A stretch of 64,000 bases of DNA, taken from positions 53,409 through 117,408 of the forward strand of contig NZ_JAFFPS010000063.1 of assembly GCF_016919165.1 (NCBI RefSeq). Direction: 5' to 3'. Positions 59,364 to 64,000 of this stretch are shown piece after piece; position 1 is the stretch's first letter, and each line of letters starts with the position of its first letter. Both the position numbers and the translations under genes were made by a program. The notes beneath the pieces were generated by a model. It saw only the letters and a program-made list of their open reading frames with translations, made no database searches and was not told the origin of the DNA. This DNA is from Leptospira chreensis (GTDB taxonomy: Bacteria > Spirochaetota > Leptospiria > Leptospirales > Leptospiraceae).

Positions 59364-60074
59364 CTAATTATTAAATTTGATGTATTCTCCAAAAACCCAA
59401 CCTTCTTTTTGCTTTGAGTTTTTTAATAAACAACCATTATATGAATCGGAAACTGGATATACTAAATACCAGAAATTTATTTTGTCCCCTACGGTATCTT
59501 CAGCTAAAGTTTTTGCAATAATAGTGAGATTTATATTTTTAGGAATAAAATTTATTTCATTTTCTTTAATGTTATCGTCGTCGATATGAGTAAAATAGCA
59601 AGTAAATGATTTAGACTGAGTATTTGGTTTTTCTCTCATTTTTAGGTTGGAAGTTACAGTTCCATTTTTTAAGCCTAAAGTAAGAACCTCAAATCCATTG
59701 TAATTTCTGTTAAGATTTCCTTTAATTTCTTTGTTTTTATTATAAAGTATTAATTTATTATCACATTGTAAGTATTCTGCAAATATTAATGAATTATCAT
59801 CTATTTTCGTAATACAATTGAAATTTTTCAATTTTTTGTTAGAGCAATTGGATATCAAATTTGTGAAGTTAAAAGTATTTTCATTTTGTGAAAAATTTGC
59901 CTTAAAACCATCACAACCATCTCCCTCACCATTAAAATAATATAGAGCACTTGAGTTTTCAAGTTTCAATACCATTTCATCAGAACCTAGATTATTTCCT
60001 CCGAAAATTAAAGGTTCGGAATTTAAAAAAGTAGTTATGAAAAATACTAAAAATGCATATTTTTTTCTAATCAT
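59364..60074 (-). CDS. Cassette-borne exported protein with SH3-like tail, unknown function
   Basis: 236 residues, rich in Asn and Lys. Signal peptide KYAFLVFFITTFLNSEP, then a divergent domain with several cysteines. The end (KMREKPNTQSKSF ... EGWVFGEYIKF) looks like a bacterial SH3 domain. The stop codon lies in the outer arm of repeat A. Low GC against the core genome. Not recognised otherwise. Confidence 0.65.
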   Translation of the reverse strand: MIRKKYAFLVFFITTFLNSEPLIFGGNNLGSDEMVLKLENSSALYYFNGEGDGCDGFKANFSQNENTFNFTNLISNCSNKKLKNFNCITKIDDNSLIFAEYLQCDNKLILYNKNKEIKGNLNRNYNGFEVLTLGLKNGTVTSNLKMREKPNTQSKSFTCYFTHIDDDNIKENEINFIPKNINLTIIAKTLAEDTVGDKINFWYLVYPVSDSYNGCLLKNSKQKEGWVFGEYIKFNN

Positions 60075-60105
60075 ATTAATTTTCTTTAATTTTATTTAGG
60101 GACTT

Positions 60106-60272
60106 GCGTATAACGAACTAGACTTACCGAAGTTGTCCGACCCTGAGTCCCGGAACGGGACGTTAGGGACTGGCACGTAGCTTGCGTATGCATGCGAGTG
60201 ACAGAAGGACAATTTGCCGGAGGCCGAGCGAGGCCTTGTGCCGAAGCGTAGCGGTAAGTCGCTGTTATACGC
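60106..60272 (-). repeat. attC-like repeat B (long type)
   Basis: 167 bases. Inner arm GACTTACCG pairs perfectly with CGGTAAGTC and the next arm TTGTCC with GGACAA. The internal hairpin GTCCC/GGGAC is present. Its outer right arm matches the left arm of repeat C. Confidence 0.85.
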
Positions 60273-60351
60273 AGTTGCCCGTGTTATTGATTTATTTATG
60301 AAGCTTTAAAAGTATATGAATATTGATTAATATATGATTTAAAATAGTTTG

Positions 60352-60930
60352 TCATTTGAATTTTTGAATCTTTTTTTTTGCATATTTCAAACGCATTTGA
60401 TTTAATGAACTTAAAGAGTTTTCCTTGCCAGTAAGCAATGTTACCACATCTTCCCAAAGATGATCTTTGAATGCTTTTTCAGCTTTTTTAGAAATCATTT
60501 CATTTTTGGTAACGGAAGATATATTTTGTCTTTGCTGCTCTAAATCACGTTTTAGTAACATATCGTTTGATAGAAATCTTTTCCCGCATAACTTGAAAAT
60601 TTCAATCAAACGTTCAAATTCAAATTGCAGTTGTTTTTCATCGTACATTGCTTCGTATAAGCTATATTTCCGCTCAGGAAATTTAAAATTACCTTCTAGT
60701 TTATACAGTTCATAGATGGTAAATGTATTCTCTCCCCAACCAAAATCTAAATCTATTTCTAGTCTTAATGGTGCTATGCTCAATCTAATAAATTTGTTAC
60801 TTTTCTTTGAAAAGAGTTTTTTAGGCTTTTCTATATAAGTTGCGGAAGCGAACACTGCCATATTATTATCTGCTTCATAAGTGTGCAAATCTGCCAACTT
60901 ATATCCTAAATTAGTTATGAGTGAATGCAA
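60352..60930 (-). CDS. Cassette-borne protein of unknown function
   Basis: 192 residues, Lys-rich and without signal or membrane span, so cytoplasmic. The N-terminal half has strand-like repeats (RLSIAPLRLEIDLDFGWGENTF), the rest is helical. The start ATG lies 54 bases from the cassette boundary. Not recognised. Confidence 0.65.
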   Translation of the reverse strand: MHSLITNLGYKLADLHTYEADNNMAVFASATYIEKPKKLFSKKSNKFIRLSIAPLRLEIDLDFGWGENTFTIYELYKLEGNFKFPERKYSLYEAMYDEKQLQFEFERLIEIFKLCGKRFLSNDMLLKRDLEQQRQNISSVTKNEMISKKAEKAFKDHLWEDVVTLLTGKENSLSSLNQMRLKYAKKKIQKFK

Positions 60931-60976
60931 TCATTTTCTTTCAAATACTTTTTTACTCAAGAAAAGTGTGGCAATT

Positions 60977-61111
60977 GCATATAACGAACTAGGCTTCCCG
61001 AAGTTTCCCGCCCTGAGCCTCTGTAGGAGGCGTTAGGAATAGCGGGAAATTTGCCGTAGGCCGAGCAAGGGCGCAAGTCCCGCAGCGAAGCGTGAAGCCG
61101 CTGTTAATTGC
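60977..61111 (-). repeat. attC-like repeat C (short type)
   Basis: 135 bases. GGCTTC/GAAGCC is the inner arm and TTTCCCGC/GCGGGAAA the second; the internal hairpin is GCCTC/GAGGC. It is nearly the same as repeat F. Confidence 0.85.
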
Positions 61112-61481
61112 AGTTTCCGAAATTGAAGAAGAGATTTATTTAGAAAGGAAAGAATTTGGAATATAGATTCTTAATTTTCTTCGTATCTTATTCTTCTCTT
61201 GTTATTCTTTGTTCTTTCCTTTCTTTCACTTAAATTCTTTTGTTTTTCGCTTTAAAGAGTAATAGAGACTTCTAAAATATCTCTTATAAAACATGCGTAT
61301 TTTTATAAATGTAATTTCTCAGAAAGACAAAATTAATGGAATAAACATTCGTTGGTTTGCTTTTTGATTGAAATTCTTAATTTCTTTTTGTCTTTCTCTT
61401 CTTGAATTTCTTATTCGCTGATTAGCTAAATTTAGCGAAAAACACATTAAATAATTTATTTTACTAAATTTTTCGGAAATT
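61112..61481. other. Cassette without a recognisable gene
   Basis: 370 bases between repeats C and D. No frame avoids the repeats and looks coding. It has pyrimidine-rich tracts such as CTTATTCTTCTCTTG. Its two ends are inverted copies over 20 bases with one difference, as for a cassette. Confidence 0.65.
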
Positions 61482-61647
61482 GCAATTAACGCACTAGACT
61501 TACCGAAGTTCCCCGACCCTGAGTCCCAACGGGACGTTAGGGACTTGCATGTAGCTTGCGTAAGCAAGGGGAATGCCAGAAGGGGAATTTGCCGCAGGCC
61601 GAGCGAGGCCTTGTTCCGAAGCGTAGCGGTAAGGCGCTGTTAACCGC
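61482..61647 (-). repeat. attC-like repeat D (long type)
   Basis: 166 bases, sister of repeat B. GACTTACCG pairs with CGGTAAGGC (one mismatch) and TTCCCC with GGGGAA. The right core GTTAACC contains the hepT stop codon. Confidence 0.83.
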
Positions 61648-62008
61648 CGTTGAGTTGTTTTAGAATTGATTTGATTGATATTTTTAATTCCGGTATTTTG
61701 TTTATACAAATATTAAAAATAATTTCGTGATCTAGACCTTCATAATGATGAGAAATAACATCCCTCATCTTCATAATCTTTTCCCATTCGATTTCAGGGA
61801 ATTTATTCAGAAAAGAACTGTCTAATTTAGCTACAGACTTTACATTGTCTCCGATTGCTTGTAATCGCATAGCTATTGAATCTAAAATTGTAATACCATC
61901 TTGAGAGTTGATTAGATCATCTGGAAATTTGATTTTAAAGAATCGATTTTCTATTAGCAAAATAGATTCGAAAATAAACTCAAATCGTTCCTTTATTTCT
62001 TCATACAT
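61640..62008 (-). CDS. hepT: HepT-like HEPN toxin
   Basis: 122 residues, all-helical HEPN (DUF86) domain. The RNase motif is RDVISHHYEG (Rx4HxY). Paired with MntA, it acts as RNase toxin. Its TAA stop is inside the attC core GGTTAAC, so the tail LNGG is encoded by the repeat boundary. It overlaps mntA by eight bases. Confidence 0.9.
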   Translation of the reverse strand: MYEEIKERFEFIFESILLIENRFFKIKFPDDLINSQDGITILDSIAMRLQAIGDNVKSVAKLDSSFLNKFPEIEWEKIMKMRDVISHHYEGLDHEIIFNICINKIPELKISIKSILKQLNGG

Positions 62009-62300
62009 TGATAATATCTTTTTGTATTCTATTAAGGAAAGATGGTTTAATCTGATTTCTTTTTCTAACCAAATCTACGTTTCTTTCTAAAAGTTTTTCT
62101 AGGAAAATTTGTAATCCAGCTAAAGAATCAAAATCTGGATTTTTCATTTCTACAAGTAGGTCAACGTCACTTTCTGAGTTAATCTTATCTTTTGCAAAAG
62201 AACCAAAAATACCAATTTGAAGAACGCCAAAATCTTTATTAAGGATTGGTTTGATTTTAGAAAGTTCCTTAATCAATTCTTGCTTAGATCCTATCTTCAT
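62001..62300 (-). CDS. mntA: MntA-like minimal nucleotidyltransferase antitoxin
   Basis: 99 residues. GIFGSFAKDKINSESDVDLL holds GSx10DxD, the nucleotidyltransferase site. MntA antitoxins AMPylate the tyrosine of the HepT motif. It is first in the cassette operon. Confidence 0.92.
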   Translation of the reverse strand: MKIGSKQELIKELSKIKPILNKDFGVLQIGIFGSFAKDKINSESDVDLLVEMKNPDFDSLAGLQIFLEKLLERNVDLVRKRNQIKPSFLNRIQKDIINV

Positions 62301-62424
62301 GGTTTAATTATCATAATTCGCTCTGAAAAGTCAATAATAGGAAGTTCGAATTTCTTTATGATTTCCGTTTCTTTTATTAAATCAGTAAGATTTTTTCATA
62401 TTTTAGGTCGATTTTTGCGAAATT

Positions 62425-62591
62425 GCAATTAACGAAATAGCCTTAACGACGTAGGCTGGCCCTGAGTCCCGAACGGGACGTTAGGGCCTGGAACGACACT
62501 TGCGCAGGCAAGGGGAGTGCCAGAAGCCTATGTGTCGCAGACCGAGCGAGGGCTGGTCCCGAAGCGAAGCGTTAAGGCGCTGTTATGCGTA
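62425..62591 (-). repeat. attC-like repeat E (long type)
   Basis: 167 bases. Inner arm GCCTTAACG pairs perfectly with CGTTAAGGC; second arm TAGGCT with AGCCTA; hairpin GTCCC/GGGAC. The left and right cores differ (AATT versus TATG), but the right core matches repeat F's left. Confidence 0.87.
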
Positions 62592-62609
62592 GTCGTATAT
62601 GGCTGTATA

Positions 62610-63230
62610 TTAATTTGCTTCCAACATTATTTTTTTTACGATAATGTTTCTATCGGATTCAAGAGAATTAAAGACCAAATATCTTTTATGTTTTTCACTG
62701 AATTCCCCGTTAAATTTACCAAATAGAAACGGAGCCCATCCATCTTCCTTTTGAATCTGTTCAGTAAATGAAATTTTAATTTCATTTTTTGTTTTTGGAT
62801 TATAGATATCTATTTGATGATATTTGTAATTAAAGTCAACACTATGAAGAACGCCAAGAGTAATGAACATTTGTAAATATGATAAAAAGACCAAAGTATT
62901 GATCATCCCTTTTTCAAAACCACTTGGATAAGAAACCGAATAATTTAAGATGATTAAATCAAAATCATTAAACTTTTTTCGGTTTGTTTCAATATTAAAT
63001 GGAAGGATTTGATTTTGAAATCCAAGTTTTAAGTTTTCTAATTCCTCTTTGTTCGAATTATTTATATTCTGTCCATCGTCAAATATAGCGATTTTAAATT
63101 TTCTATTAATATTCTGATTTGTCACTTCTTTGGAATTTTCTGGATATGAAAAATTAAATCTAATTGTCCCTGTGCAATCGATTAGGTTAATTATTAAGGA
63201 TAATATTATTATATAACTTATAAATTTCAA
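62610..63230 (-). CDS. Cassette-borne predicted lipoprotein, unknown function
   Basis: 206 residues, Asn/Lys/Ile-rich. Signal sequence IIILSLIINLIDC with a lipobox, then a soluble domain and a hydrophobic stretch near 115-135 (MINTLVFLSYLQMFITLGVL). The start lies 50 bases from the cassette boundary. Not recognised. Confidence 0.65.
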   Translation of the reverse strand: MKFISYIIILSLIINLIDCTGTIRFNFSYPENSKEVTNQNINRKFKIAIFDDGQNINNSNKEELENLKLGFQNQILPFNIETNRKKFNDFDLIILNYSVSYPSGFEKGMINTLVFLSYLQMFITLGVLHSVDFNYKYHQIDIYNPKTKNEIKISFTEQIQKEDGWAPFLFGKFNGEFSEKHKRYLVFNSLESDRNIIVKKIMLEAN

Positions 63231-63271
63231 TTTTTTCTCTATTTTTGTTTTTAGATATTATTTTATACGAT

Positions 63272-63407
63272 TACGCATAACGAACTAGGCTTCCCGAAGT
63301 TTCCCGCCCTGAGCCTCTGGAGGAGGCGTTAGGAGAAGCGGGAAATTTGCCGTAGGCCGAGCAAGGGCGCAAGTCCCGCAGCGAAGCGAGAAGCCGCTGT
63401 TAATTGC
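63272..63407 (-). repeat. attC-like repeat F (short type)
   Basis: About 136 bases, nearly identical to repeat C. GGCTTC/GAAGCC and TTTCCCGC/GCGGGAAA arms; hairpin GCCTC/GGAGGC. Confidence 0.87.
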
Positions 63408-63877
63408 AGTTGGTAACAAATTAGATCGAATCTCGATACGAAGTAAATATAAATCCAGCGCGCAAATTTTCGAACATTTTCTTTTCTTTTGAAACCTAAA
63501 ATAATGATGAAAACTTTCTAATGGAACAAGGAAAAAATAAGAAGAAGAGCAAATTAATTTCTCTTCATTTACTATTATAAAAACTAAGCAGAATAGAGCG
63601 AGAACCTGTGATATTTAAGAGCTCAGCCATAAACATTTCCTTTAAAAGATGATCAATGATATTAAAACTAATGATGGCAGATATAATTTAGATCTTTTAA
63701 TATAAAAGGTAGATTAGTCGAAGTAAACTATTTTCTTTTTTCTCTTTCTCTTCCTCTCTTAATTTCACGAATAGAAGAATGTTTTATAGAATTGGGAAAA
63801 AGTTTAATTGAAAACTTATGCTATATCTCTCTTTAGAAAATTTGCGCGCGCACTTTTTTGTTTGGATTTTACCAATT
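63408..63877. other. Second cassette without a recognisable gene
   Basis: 470 bases between repeats F and G. No convincing frame on either strand. It has pyrimidine-rich tracts (TCTCTTTCTCTTCCTCTCTT) and two copies of a GCGCGC-containing AAATTTGCGCG-like word (near 63460 and 63840, inverted). Its ends are inverted copies over 18 bases with one difference. Confidence 0.65.
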
Positions 63878-64000
63878 GCAATTAACGAACTAGCCTTAAC
63901 GACGTAGGCTGGCCCTGAGTCCCAACGGGACGTTAGGGACTGGAACGACACTTGCGACTGCAAGGGGAGTGCCAGAAGCCTATGTGTCGCAGACCGAGCG
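63878..64000 (-). repeat. attC-like repeat G (long type, cut by the window edge)
   Basis: The left 123 bases match repeat E, including GCCTTAACG, TAGGCT/AGCCTA and the GTCCC/GGGAC hairpin. The right end and the next cassette lie outside. Confidence 0.85.

Noticed and set aside
59183..59392. Open frames inside the repeats, for example at 59183-59392, 61319-61567 and 61500-61709
   Set aside because: They share the same peptide (SLTSRWDSGS-like) only because the repeats share sequence; they start or run within attC bodies and have no binding site.
58462..64000. CRISPR array or MITE/REP family as explanation of the repeats
   Set aside because: Repeats are 135-167 bases with gene-sized spacers, too long for CRISPR. 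Inserted MITEs would be flanked by direct target duplications; here the flanks are inverted copies shared between neighbouring repeats, which fits cassettes.
53000..64000. An integron integrase gene inside the window
   Set aside because: No tyrosine-recombinase motif is seen in any frame; cassette direction puts it to the right of the window.

Overview
The window reads as a chromosomal segment of a spirochaete of the genus Leptospira, more likely a saprophytic-clade species than a pathogen. This is inference from gene content. Support comes from moderate-to-low GC, isolated tRNA-Ala(TGC) and tRNA-Ile(GAT) genes with no rRNA operon around them (Leptospira rRNA genes are unlinked), many lipoproteins and beta-barrel outer-membrane proteins, a Cys-rich leptospiral-type secreted protein, STAS and cyclase signalling proteins, and a thiC gene under a TPP riboswitch. 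No species can be named from the sequence alone.

Region 1 (1-29.7 kb) is core chromosome. It holds argD (partial), a phosphohexomutase, an aminotransferase, a ribonuclease H-like exonuclease, a CBS protein, three tRNAs, hemW, a bifunctional-nuclease/UVR protein, a phasin-like protein, an MFS pump, thiC with its riboswitch, an acyl-CoA dehydrogenase, a metallo-beta-lactamase/cyclic-nucleotide-binding fusion next to trxA, panD, lipB, murJ, ileS and several leptospiral hypothetical proteins.

Region 2 (30-53 kb) is a mix of signalling, envelope and metabolic genes: a membrane chemoreceptor followed by a SCO-like protein, speD, a GH13 alpha-glucosidase, two glycosyltransferases, and a sulfate-ester block at 38.6-45.6 kb. 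That block has a Cys-type sulfatase, a lipoprotein formylglycine-generating enzyme, a lipoprotein metallo-hydrolase, a porin-like protein and a lipoprotein alkylsulfatase. A soluble receptor with its sensor domain behind the signalling domain, an ABC exporter, an rRNA pseudouridine synthase, a thioesterase and a split adenylate cyclase follow.

Region 3 (53-58.4 kb) is accessory-looking: MepB-like, an SMR guanidinium-type exporter, an ArsR regulator with two SRPBCC proteins, a methyltransferase, a YjbR protein, an SRAP protein that has lost its catalytic Cys2, and a DUF4256 protein.

Region 4 (58.45 kb to the end) is the standout. It is an array of structured 135-167 bp repeats alternating with short segments, every gene on the minus strand. 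The segments carry HigBA, HepT/MntA, three unrecognised proteins, and two have no gene at all. I interpret it as the distal part of an integron cassette array with attC sites. The outer arm of each repeat is complementary to the outer arm of the NEXT repeat, as expected if the unit is a circular cassette. The inner arms of each repeat covary within the repeat, as expected for single-strand-folded attC. The cassette-specific complementarity runs 16-20 nt in six of seven pairs, with an invariant G-versus-A difference at position 11 in all seven. No integrase gene is in the window; cassette polarity predicts it lies beyond the right edge.
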